Positions 22,863 through 33,300 of a stretch of 64,000 bases of DNA are shown piece by piece. The position numbers were made by a program, and so were the translations under genes. The stretch is from Closterium sp. Naga37s-1 (Eukaryota; Streptophyta; Zygnematophyceae; Desmidiales; Closteriaceae). Location of the stretch: the NCBI GenBank assembly GCA_947471745.1, contig CANJKZ010000063.1:711001-775000 (forward strand). The letters are read 5' to 3'. The notes under the pieces are model-generated. The model did not search any database, was not told the origin of the DNA, and was given only the letters and a program-made list of their open reading frames with translations. Within the stretch, counting starts at the first letter, position 1; every line of letters begins with the position of its first letter.

Positions 22863-25237
22863 ATGGGTACCATCATCGAGCTCGCACTTCTGGTGTGCTT
22901 GGGATTTCTCTCGAGTTTTGCGACTTCGTCACCAGGTTTGTGGCATTCTTGAAACTGCCTGTCTTGGTTTCCGTAGTTCCGGTTCCAGCTTCTGATCCTC
23001 TGCAAAATGTTTGCTCGTGCTTTCAGTCGATCACTCCAACTATGTCCAGCCGATTATCAGGCTTCCAGGCCCTGAATTCTCGAGTCGTCTAGGTCAGTAA
23101 TATGCCAAATCTCGTTGTGAGGTAAATGGAAGAGAGTTCCAGTCTCCTCAGCGCCCTAGGTTCCCCGTGCAGAGCCTCCGCAACATATATCAATCGATTT
23201 TTGCCCTTCGCAATGTGCTTCCTGGCCTTGTTTTTACTCTCTGACCTTTAACTTCCACCAATCGAACGCGGCAAACCTTGAAACATTTCTGCATCTCAGG
23301 ATCCACACGCCGCTCCCTGATTATCAAGGCTTCGCCTAACCGCGACACGCCATGTGGTACCAAGTTGACCTGGTGGAACCAGACGGATTACACTGGCGCA
23401 AAATGGGTGACTTACGCTCCCAGCCCAACAGTCGGCTGTATCAATATTCCCTCAAAGTACCTCCCATCTACTATGTTTGGATCCCTCAAACTGGAGTGGT
23501 ACGCACCGACGGACGCCATGAAACGTGACATGTTCTTCGTCACGTGCAAGGAGGTGAGAGAAGCAATTCTAGTACGTCTTTAGCAGCAATGTGCAGACGT
23601 CATTGAGCAATGATCCGTGGTTCTGAATGTCGGTTGTTTGTTTGTCCTTGATGCTCTCTGGAGCTGCAGTTGCACTTCTGGCCAACGAGGAACTGCGAGA
23701 TTGGTAACACTGACTACCTCACATACCCTACCGACCACAGCCCGCCTTCGCCAACCAAGCGCCCGTAAGCACCTCATCCCTCCCCCTCCCTGGATATCGA
23801 GAGTTGCCTGGAGTATAAATCAGAGAGCTCGGAGGCCCATATCAGCATTGCAGATTAAGGCTGATTGACAGATAGTGCCACCCCGACCTGTTTTTATTTC
23901 TGCAGGAAATACCCCAGAGCCTCATTTCGGCCCCATTCCATCAGCTGCATTTACAGTACGTTGCAGCATTCCAACATCTCCCTGTGTTCGTTTCTTTAGG
24001 GGCTCTTGGAGAATTCTGAGCTTCTGCGCATGTTGCAAGGCTGAACTGCACCACATGGTTATCATGCTTTAAGGAGCTCGTAACTGGCTGTCTCAATGCA
24101 GGCCAGGACCTGAACAAGCTGTACTCGTGTCCACCTAACAGCACACTGGATGGCACGTGGGCTGGCGCCAAGTGCTGGTGCAACACAGGATTCGTGGAGA
24201 AGGGCGGGAAGTGCGTTGGTACGTTCTCATCGTCAGCATCCTTTCACACAACCTAGAGCTCCCAATTTTGGCCTGCGGACTGCAATCTTGTTTACTAGAG
24301 CTGCGGAGCTTGTGGCCTTTGTGTGTCAATGCGTCCTCCGTGATATTTTCCCAAGGCGTGGCGATACCTGATGATATTCCATCCCAACTCTCCCTCGCCT
24401 GCTACCCCTGACACATATCTTATTCGCCTCACTTCCCCCAGACGTTTGCACGCCTCTCAACTGCGGACCCCATGCCAACTGCTACGTTAAGAACGGAGCT
24501 GGGGTGTGTAACTGCACTGAGGGTTACCGCCGCGTGGGAGGGAAGTGCGAGGCTATCGGCCATTCGGATTTCCTTGATCCCCACAATGCTGCACGATCTG
24601 CTGTTAAGTTACCCTCCCTCAAATGGAACGACTCATGTAAGTACAGTGTCTACCTTCCACCTGCTCTTACCCTTTCCTTCCACCTATGATTTTCTTTGAC
24701 CACTTGGTTGCTACCACCAAAATTTTCGCTGTCTTCTTTCTTCCAGCTTCAAATTTGATGCTTCCTTTACTGTTCCGTCTTTTGCAGTGGCGAAGAAAGC
24801 CCATGCATGGGTTGCACACTTGGGTGAGATTGACAACAAGTGCAGGACAATGAATCGTTCTTCTGCACTTTCCAGCTATGGTCAGAACCTGTTGAGCACC
24901 TTTGGGATTGGGCAGTGGGCTCCCAATGAGGTGGTAAACGTGTGGCTGGATGAGAAGAAGTTCTACATGTACTCGCCTTTACCTGGTGGATGCAAGACGG
25001 GACACTTCTGCTCCCACTACGTTCAAGTACGAATCCTTTCGCCCGTTTTTTTTGCATTTATTGCAATTCTATTCTGATTCTAAAGTGTGTGCCCCGTGCT
25101 TCCTGTTGTGTCAGGTGGTTGCCAGGAAGACAACGGATGTTGGCTGCAGTTCGTATACGTGTGGCAAAGCAGGCACCATGCTGTGGGCTTGTTTCTATTG
25201 GCCCAAGGGTCTAGAGAACAAGAAGTATCCTTATTAG
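22863..25237 (+). CDS. Secreted EGF-like/CAP (PR-1 superfamily) protein
   Basis: Eight exons in frame: 22863-22935, 23300-23553, 23670-23764, 23906-23955, 24102-24218, 24442-24636, 24788-25026, 25115-25237 (381 residues). The N-terminus MGTIIELALLVCLGFLSSFA is a signal peptide. An N-terminal Trp/Cys-containing domain of about 110 residues (CGTKLTWWNQTDYTGAKW, KLEWYAPTDAMKRDMFFVTC) is not one I recognise. One Cys-rich module follows (CPPNSTLDGTWAGAKCWC), then an EGF-like module (CTPLNCGPHANCYVKNGAG, CNCTEGYRRVGGKCE). The CAP domain begins at DPHNAARSAV and contains AHAWVAHL, SSYGQNL, VVNVWLDEKKFY, HYVQVVARKTTDVGC and CFYWPKG, the plant PR-1 order. Likely extracellular; CAP proteins bind sterols or act in defence and development. 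Six Cys pairs are plausible. The signal peptide picks the start. Confidence 0.86.
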
Positions 25238-26248
25238 GTGCTCTAAGATGTGTTGGATCAGTCTTCAAAAGTAGTATTGGACGTGCATGTAACATTCAAC
25301 TTGTATTACGGGTGTACTAAGTCACATGTTTTTTTCACGTTTCTCTGTATTGTGCATGAATTTGCGAACCTGGAGTCAGTGATCCTTTTGGTAACCACCC
25401 CGCTTCCCCAGCCCTGCGCCCCTGACGCACCTGTGCTGGCGCCATGTGGTTGACGCCGATCGCGCCGCAGGTTTCGTCAGGGTGCAATGCGGAAGACCAG
25501 GCCCCCCTCTGGTGCGGATTGAGCGAGGGCGCGAAATGAAAGCTCCCCGCTGACGACGAAGCTCCTCCAGGCTCGTTTCACAAAATTTTATGCGTGCAAC
25601 AAAGAGGTATTGACCAATGAGAAAGGGTTGCGATTGGAACTCTGGCTGCCTGTGGACAGCAACTGAGTGCATGTGGGCTTCGAACGGAAAGTTGCCCATC
25701 GCACAGCACCCAGCCTTGTGCGCTACAAATTGGCAGAATGGGGGGAGGTTGACCTGACGAATGCAAACAGAGTGCGTTAGTGACTTTGACTAGTCACTAA
25801 TTTCCGTTTTCTTCTGCCATTGTTGTACGGCGTCGTCCAACCCCTCAACAAGGAAGCCATGCTCAGACCGTGACTAATGAGCAGAATACCTCGCCTTCTT
25901 GAAAGCTTCTGAATATTCGATCACGATATAGGTTTTAACCACTTCAACGTCAAGCGTTCTTTTACTCTTTTCTAGAATAGTTGCACAATCAGATTTGTTG
26001 TTGCTCGACTTCTTTCTGGAGGGACTCGTCGCCAAACATACGAGACAGCGAAAGCCAAGGTAAGAGACACTCTGGATGGGTTTCACTGTGGTTAAGGCCA
26101 CATCCATTAAAAAATCGTATTAATCAATGTCCCCAGATTATGTTTTTTTGTGTCAACACACGTGGGACTGGCGGTTGCTGGTCACTTTTGAGAAGAGAAT
26201 CGTAATCGCCTCTTGAACGCAGAGTTTGCTTAACTTTCATTATAGCAT
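25238..26248. other. Intergenic, CAP gene to PLAC8 gene
   Basis: Spacer of about 1 kb. Short open frames on both strands show no family resemblance. Confidence 0.4.
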
Positions 26249-27751
26249 ATGAACAGTCGAGGATACACCAAGAACATCACCACTCCACCATTCCACGACA
26301 AAGAATATGGTTCCTGTCTCATGCCTAATACCAACTGGTCCTCCCTGATCTCCTTTTGTTTAACCACAACCACCCTACCCTCAGCCGCAAGCATGGGGCC
26401 CCAGGGACCAGAGTCAACAGATAGCGTCCTCCCCGCAACCACCGAGTTATCTGCTCCTCCGCCTGACATTTCGCCCGGCGCTACGAACAAGAAGAAGCGT
26501 CGGCTCAAGGTGAAACTCCCGGCAATCAAGGATGTGCCATGGAAGGGGATGTTCCTATGGGCGATGGAATGGATGTCCAACCCTATCAACGCCGCGTCCT
26601 TCTTCTGGTGTGTCCTCGCGACGTTCGCGTTCGTTATAGTCGTTATGTGCGAGCTCGGCTTGATGAAGAATTACATTCACGACCACGAGACGCTGGAAGA
26701 AGTGAAGGAGGTGTCGACGCAGATCCTGAACGCTCTCTTCGTGCTCATGTGTCTCATCTGGCATCCGGTCTTCATGCGAGACGTGCTTCTGCTCATCCGG
26801 TGGAAACCCAAAGATAAGTGGGAGATTCGCGCCGAGTACTGCAAGGACGGGAAGCGGAAACCCAACGATCGCACGCACATGGCGTTTGTCGTTTTCTGGC
26901 TGCAGCTGACGTGCTGGGCGACGTACGCTTTCGCAGCGGTCTTCCTGGTCTACCCTATGGGTGAACGACCCATGAGCCTGATTATCGTCACCACTGTCGT
27001 TTCCTTCGTTGCACCCGCGTTCGCCTTCCTCCATCTGCTCCTGAGCCCTCTGAGCAAGGACTATGACATTGTGCGGGTTGGAGAGGGCGAAGGGGCCAAA
27101 GTGCAGATGTACCAGCGGAGTGCAACGTTCATGGTGTCTCATACCAAGGTGGAGGACGCGCAATGGGCTGGGTCGGTAGTCCCTGGGTGCTGCTCCGAGC
27201 CGCGCGTCGCGTGCCTGAGCTGCGTCTTCCCCTGCTGCATGTTTGGTTACAACATGGAGAGGCTTGGGTTTGGCCATCGGGTCGTCCACACGATGATGTT
27301 CATTATCATGCTCCTTGGGCCGGTGTTAATTTTCGAGCTCTGCGCAGATGCTGTTCATGCGGATCTCTCCAAAAACGTGATCTTCTACTTGGGCATTGCA
27401 CTTGCCGTTACCGGGCTTGCTTATGGCGGTGCCTGGCGCGTGAAGGTTAGGGAGACTTATAACCTCCCCGGATCCCGCTGGTGGTGCGGGAGCAGGCGCC
27501 TGACAGATATTTGCACCTGGATGTGGTGCTGCTGGTGTGCACTGTGCCAGGAGGTCCGGACCACGGACCAGTATCAGGTGGTGGAAAACTCGTTTTACAG
27601 ACGAGCAGGCGACATTGAGAGTGGGTCTGGCGCCCCAGCGCCTGCTGGGGCACTGGATACAGTTCCTGATGCGGAGGAGGAAGTGGAGGAAGATGAGGAT
27701 GAGGATGATGATGAAATGGATGCTCCTGCTCACCAGACAATGCAGAAGTGA
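26249..27751 (+). CDS. PLAC8-family Cys-rich membrane protein
   Basis: Intronless, 500 residues from ATG 26249. A second in-frame ATG at 26393 (MGPQGPE; A at -3, G at +4) has a better context and gives 452 residues; the extra 48 residues lack conserved features, so the shorter form may be the real one. Hydrophobic segments include FFWCVLATFAFVIVVMC, ALFVLMCLIWHPVFMRDV, FWLQLTCWATYAFAAVFLV, LIIVTTVVSFVAPAFAFLHL and FIIMLLGPVLIFELC. The PLAC8 core reads GCCSEPRVACLSCVFPCCMF-GYNMERLGFG, then GGAWRVKVRETYNLPG and CTWMWCCWCALCQEVRT. The C-terminus is strongly acidic (EEEVEEDEDEDDDE). Plant relatives with this layout are plasma-membrane or vacuolar proteins implicated in organ size, cadmium resistance or Ca2+ entry. 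Exact role unknown. Confidence 0.85.
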   Translation: MNSRGYTKNITTPPFHDKEYGSCLMPNTNWSSLISFCLTTTTLPSAASMGPQGPESTDSVLPATTELSAPPPDISPGATNKKKRRLKVKLPAIKDVPWKGMFLWAMEWMSNPINAASFFWCVLATFAFVIVVMCELGLMKNYIHDHETLEEVKEVSTQILNALFVLMCLIWHPVFMRDVLLLIRWKPKDKWEIRAEYCKDGKRKPNDRTHMAFVVFWLQLTCWATYAFAAVFLVYPMGERPMSLIIVTTVVSFVAPAFAFLHLLLSPLSKDYDIVRVGEGEGAKVQMYQRSATFMVSHTKVEDAQWAGSVVPGCCSEPRVACLSCVFPCCMFGYNMERLGFGHRVVHTMMFIIMLLGPVLIFELCADAVHADLSKNVIFYLGIALAVTGLAYGGAWRVKVRETYNLPGSRWWCGSRRLTDICTWMWCCWCALCQEVRTTDQYQVVENSFYRRAGDIESGSGAPAPAGALDTVPDAEEEVEEDEDEDDDEMDAPAHQTMQK

Positions 27752-28241
27752 AGTTGATGGCGAAGACATGTGGGACAAGGGGGTTTTGCTGCCTTTTTAT
27801 GCTTTGTAGAACTAGGTAACTTATTTTGCTCGTGTATCATAATCTCAATAAACCTCGTTAGTGGTTGGTTAAAGACATTAATATGTACGGCACTTCCTAA
27901 CTATAAATAGTGTAACACGATATTTGTTCATATTTCAATCGATTACAAGAGATTGTGTGGAACGAATGCGCTCAGTGAACCCGCACGAGTAATGTTTCTC
28001 TACAAGCTGGATGTACATCTTGAATCCTTTCTGAAAGCCACAAGGTCCATCCGGCAAATCACCTCAACGTTTCCTGAAAAGCTTCGGCCGTGGATTCAGG
28101 CGACTTTGCCTAGGTTCTGACGTCACTGCCGTGCAGCTACCAGGATCCCTGTCTGATATTCTCTAGTAGCATCCATAACTTCATTCTCGTCCTTGTTACC
28201 GTTGACATTTGTTTGAGAATTCTGAAGAATTAGGTTTTCAA
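27752..28241. other. Intergenic with probable polyadenylation signal
   Basis: AATAAA at 27847-27852, about 95 bases after the PLAC8 stop, is a plausible poly(A) signal. The remainder is probably the DnaJ promoter. Confidence 0.45.
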
Positions 28242-29570
28242 ATGGGGGTTGACTATTACGACTTATTAGAAGTCCAAAAATCCGCAAGTGATGACGACTT
28301 GAAGAAAGCGTATCGGAAGCTTGCCATGAAATGGCACCCAGACAAGAATCCGGACAACAAGAAAGCAGCCGAGGCTAAATTCAAGCAAATCTCGGAGGCG
28401 TACGAGGTACACCCTTAGCCTAGCACTTGATTTTGTACGGCTGTAACTTTCCGATTTACCCTCAACCTACAGAACCTGTCACGTGCAGGTATTAAGTGAC
28501 CCTGAGAAGCGTCAAATCTACGATCAATACGGCGAGGAAGGTTTGAAAGGGCAGGCTGCGCCAGGAGGGGGTTCGTACAGCAGTCATGGGGGTCACTCGC
28601 ATGGCAATTTCCGTTTCAACCCACGGAGCGCAGAGGACATATTCGCGGAGGTCTTCGGCGGTCACAGTCCGTTTGGAGGGGCTTACGGACCCGGATTTGG
28701 CGGGATGGGTGGCATGGGTGGTATGCCAAGTGGTCGCTTCAGTCGCATGGGGAGCGCCAACGGTATGGGGGAATCGATGCAGTATCAGGATATGTTCGAC
28801 CATGGCATATACGGTTCTCAGGCATCATCAGCTTCGACTGGTCCCAGAAAATCCCCACCTGTGGAAAACAAGCTTCCATGTACGCTAGAGGAACTGTTTT
28901 CTGGATCTTCCAGGAAGATGAAGATCTCACGCAACATCATAGATGCAAACGGGTAGGTATGCCTTCCATTTTTCCAACGACACACTCTTTTCCTCTCAAA
29001 ACCTCTTATACCTACTTTCCCTGAGTTTTTTCTCCCCGACCTCTGCCTTCTTCTACCGCCTTCCTTCTATTTCGTTTTGGTCTTTACGCCCTGCAAGCAT
29101 TCACCTCTGTAACTTGACGTCATTGGTTGTGCAGACGACAAAAAACGGTGGACGAGATTTTGACAATCAATGTGAAGCCTGGCTGGAAGAAGGGAACAAA
29201 GGTCACGTTCGAAGAAAAGGGTAACGAGCAGCCCGGGATGATTCCCGCAGACATTACCTTTGTGATTGACGAAAAGCCTCATGACAGGTTCACACGGGAC
29301 GGGAACGACCTTGTCTACACGTGCAAAGTCCCCCTTGTGGATGCACTTACTGGCTACACGGCAAACATCACAACACTTGATGGCCGGAAGCTTTCTTTTC
29401 AAGTGAATGATATTATCAAGCCGGGGTTTGAAAAGGTGGTGGCTGGAGAGGGCATGCCAACCAAGGGGACCAAGGGTAACCTGAGAGTCAAGTTCGAAGT
29501 GCAGTATCCATCCAGGTTGACAGCAGACCAGAAGACAGCAATCAAACAGGCTTTTGGGAAAAGCAGCTGA
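28242..29570 (+). CDS. Type II (DNAJB1-like) Hsp40 co-chaperone
   Basis: J-domain protein that stimulates the Hsp70 ATPase, probably cytosolic. Three exons: 28242-28406, 28489-28952, 29135-29570 (354 residues). The J domain starts at MGVDYYDLL and has HPD at 32-34. A Gly/Phe-rich linker spans about 75-140 ([20 protein letters not shown]). There is no zinc finger, as in type II proteins. The client-binding C-terminal domains run from [18 protein letters not shown] to [13 protein letters not shown]. The tail ends in FGKSS, not EEVD. ATG 28242 starts the canonical J-domain sequence. Highly conserved and free of the exon-edge duplications seen elsewhere. Confidence 0.95.
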
Positions 29571-30343
29571 CCGTGTAAGTGTCAGCTCAATTTTTTTCAC
29601 TGGCAAGTTCTTTGTCAAGCTTGACCACTTGAGTTTTGCTCAATGTCCTCAACACTTGGTTGACTGCCATTGCTTTCTGTGCTCCCATCTTTGTCAATCA
29701 CCATTGACCATGCACTCCTGTTGATGTGCGCATTGCATTCCTTGTGTGTGTGCTTCCGCCAAACCACGTGCTGCAGGTTATCAAAGTAGATATCCCACTG
29801 TTGAAAATGGCTCTGTATCCTGTCTGGGATATCTGAGTAGCTCCAGTATTCAGCAACCACTGGCATTTGTAGCTCTCTAAAAGAAAATGTACGCTGCAGC
29901 AAGGTGATTTGCTGTATCGATCTACGAGCAATGTTTCCAAATAGCCCTGCAGCTCACCTTGATGCAGCTGTTTCTGTTGGAGCCAGTGTGTTTTTAGCTT
30001 TCTTGCAACTACACTCTCAACTGCAGCAGTGTTTTGCCTGTGGTGAATCTCATACTATATCTGAGGGGTCATAATTCAGAGTAGTCATTTGTCTTTACAC
30101 AAGGGGAGATGCACGGAACCCTACAAAATCGGAGTGGACATGTGGATATGGTATGGTATGACAAGTGCAGACATGAGGGTATACCGTATAATGAGACCAT
30201 GCTGCAAGTGTACATATGCCATGTGGCCTACATGCGGTACGAACCACAGTATGAATTGGCCCAGTGGTACATATGCCATAGCTTTCAAACATGAAGTCAG
30301 AATGACGCACATTACACTTGGGCTCCATTGATGTCTTTAGGGG
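29571..30343. other. Intergenic, convergent DnaJ/SPPL 3' ends
   Basis: A reverse-strand open stretch at 29615-29902 (contains AEYWSYSDIPDRIQSHFQQW) has protein-like composition and an acceptor-like CTGCAG near its start. It has no ATG or partner exons and no family I recognise, so I do not call it a gene. Possibly a gene fragment. Confidence 0.35.
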
Positions 30344-33300
30344 CTATGATGAAGACCCTTTGTGCAGGACATCATTTCGTCTGCCCTCTGAAAAAGTGGT
30401 GCGAGCAGGGCTGGGTCCAACCAGTGGCTCTTCCTCATCCTCAGACACCCTGTGGCAGGCACACGTGAGACACAATACAGGTACCGCAGTTTATAAGGAC
30501 ATGTTTCTCTTCCTCGTTGAAAAACGAGCGGCCTTTCAAAAACTTTGGGTGAACCCGTTACAACGTACAGCCACATCCCAGAAAAGCGATTGCCTGAAAC
30601 CCCCGGAACCATGTGCTTGCATCACGCATGAATGGCAACATGCACACAGAAGCCCACCTGCCTTCAAAACCCCCTTCTCCCTTATCCAGAATTTTGACAT
30701 GTCTCAGAAGTGCATGCAGACAGACAGCTCACCTGGGTGCGGAGCTTTCTTCTCCCCGGTTCCAGAGTGCACTGAGCTCCCCTCGTCGCCATGCCAACAC
30801 CACAATCACCCCTGTTATGTGATCACACAGGTTCAATGTCAAGAGGATGGCATGGCAGAAAACAAATCGGGCCAGCGTTGATTATGATTGCGGGAATACA
30901 AAGTGCAAGGGGTTGCAGGTGGGCGGGACACAGTGGGAAGTGAAAGAGCGAGGAGATGGATGTAAGCAAAGGCGGTGGAAAAGAGAGGTCAAGAAAAACG
31001 AGAGACAAAGGAAGATGGGACTCACCGAGAGTGCAAGGGACAAGGTAAAGCAGCGCTGGCTGTCCGTTGCCGTTCATGAGAAACAGTCCAGCAAAGGTGA
31101 GCAGCAGACCTGCAATGCAGGGAGTGGAGGGAGAGGAGTGCAGGCAAGTGGGATGAAGGCAAGGCATGCAAGTCAGCAAACTGAAAATCAACCACCTTGA
31201 GTCGCAAATGCATGACATGCATCACAAAAGCATGGCAATGCCTCACAAAGGCACGGCAGGCATAAAACTGCATTCCACACTAAAGAGAGGAACCAAACGC
31301 ATGCACAAACGTCTTATCAAACCGCAGTATCTTACCCACTGCATAGCCGAGAATGGCAGGCAGATAGTAACCGTCCATTCCCATCTTCTTGGTGAGGCAG
31401 TCATACCTGATGCACTCGGAATACAAGACACACAGGGATAATTGTTTTACGGAAGTCCAGAAAAATCTTCAAAAGTTTTGACAACTGTCCTTCTTTTTGG
31501 TATCTGATGCACTGGATTACGCAGATACGTTGAGGGAGTGAGGGTTAACAAAAAAAAAAGAGAGGGCGGGCAGGGCAGGACAGAGCAGCGCAGGGCAATG
31601 AGTCACTCTTTGTACTCAAGGCATCAAGTCACCCATAGTAGAAAAGAACAAGTTCCCTTGAACTGAAGGCAGCAACGAGTCACCTTCTGGTGAAACCAAC
31701 GAGGAGGCCTGGCAGCACGACGTCCCTTAAGCCCAGAACAGAGTACTTTCCCCAGGGACCTTGAGCAGTACTCTGTTATCTGCGGCACCTTGAGCACTGA
31801 AAGACGAATTTTGAAGCGCCTAAAGAATGAAGGCAGCAAATCATCTTCTGGCGAAGACAACGAGCAGGCCTGGCAGCACAACGCCCCCAAAGCCGAGCAC
31901 GGAGTACCCCCCCTATGGGTCCGATATGTGCGGCTCCTTGAGCAGTGAGAGGGTTATTTAGGCACCTAGTAAAATGAAGATAGCAACCCACCTTCTGGTG
32001 AAGACAATGAGGAGGCCTGGCAGCACGACGTCTCCAAAGCCGAGCACGGAGTATCCCCCCCAGGGATCTGTTATGTGCGGCACCTTGAGGAGCATGGGTA
32101 TGCCCTCTCCCCCCGTGCGCTCCCCTGTTGCCACCTGGAAGCATGGGAATGGAAGTACAAAACGAACAGTTTTGAGTGAGCCAGAGAGAATGAGACAGAT
32201 GCAAATAGACCTGGACGGAAAATACTCTTCAGATGACAAGCGAAAAAGGAAGGCAAGCAGAAACGGACTGTGCAGACGCACTGACGTCAATGATCTCAAT
32301 CAAGACGAACTCACCTCAATCATAACGCTCTTTCCGTTGAAAAAGAGTGGTGAGATGAAGACCCAGAAGATGTCGTAGAAGAATGCGAGCGAGAGCAGCA
32401 CTGTGGACACCTGGTGGCACGGTGGGGCGGTGAGAGAAAATATTGGAGGAACGGAAAGTGAAAGTGAGAGATGAAGAGCCAGAAGATGTCGTAGAAGAAT
32501 GCGAGCGAGAGCAGCACTGTGGACACCTGGTGAGGGTGGTGGGGAGGTGAAGGAAGACATGGCGAGCAGAGCGGCCTGAAACTGGCGAGTCAGAGACACG
32601 AAAGGAAGGCACACACTAGCTGGAGAACCAGGCTGGGGGTGCAAGATCAAGCAAGGGTGTGAGGGTGTGAGGGTGTGAGGGTATGTTAGTGTGAGGGTGG
32701 GAGAGTTAGGGGGTGTGCGGGTGCGAGGGTGGGAGGGTGCAAGGGTGTGAGGGTGCGAGGGTGCAAGGGTGCGAGTGTGTGAGGGTGTGAATGGCGGACT
32801 GACCTTGATGTTGGGCAGACGCACAGCCTGCAGCACGGTGATCATCAGCGCTATGCCCTGAGGGGTGGGGAGGGTAGGGAGGGGGGACAAGGAGGGGGAG
32901 GCAGGAATTTCTGAGGCGGCTCAAAGGCACTGCCTGCAGCACGGTGAACATGATGCATTGGCGGGGTGGAGAGGGGGAAGGGGAGGCGTGGAGGGATGCA
33001 CGGGGAGGTGATGAGAGGCAATCTGGGGCGAGTGCAGGCGAGTGCAGGCGAGCGGAGGCGAGTGGAGGAGAGGGGAGGCGAGTGGATGGTGTGGGCATAG
33101 AGTGACAGCGAGTTAAGAGGAAAGAGTTTGGGTTCAAGTAAAGTGGTCGGTACGAAGAGGGGATTGTAACAGCAATGTGGTTACCACAAAAATGGACGTC
33201 ATTCAGTTAGTCGCACCCCACACCTTTGTTTGAAACAGCATAACCCTCTTTATCCATACCAGGATATCCTGTGCCACATTGATTAAGTATCCTTCCTCTT

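Noticed and set aside
29615..29902. Reverse-strand protein-like stretch between DnaJ and SPPL
   Set aside because: No start codon, partner exons or family match; overlaps the 3' UTR of the DnaJ gene. May be a fragment.
32650..32790. Interstitial telomere repeat
   Set aside because: Units are GTGAGGGT/GCGAGGGT, not TTTAGGG or TTAGGG.
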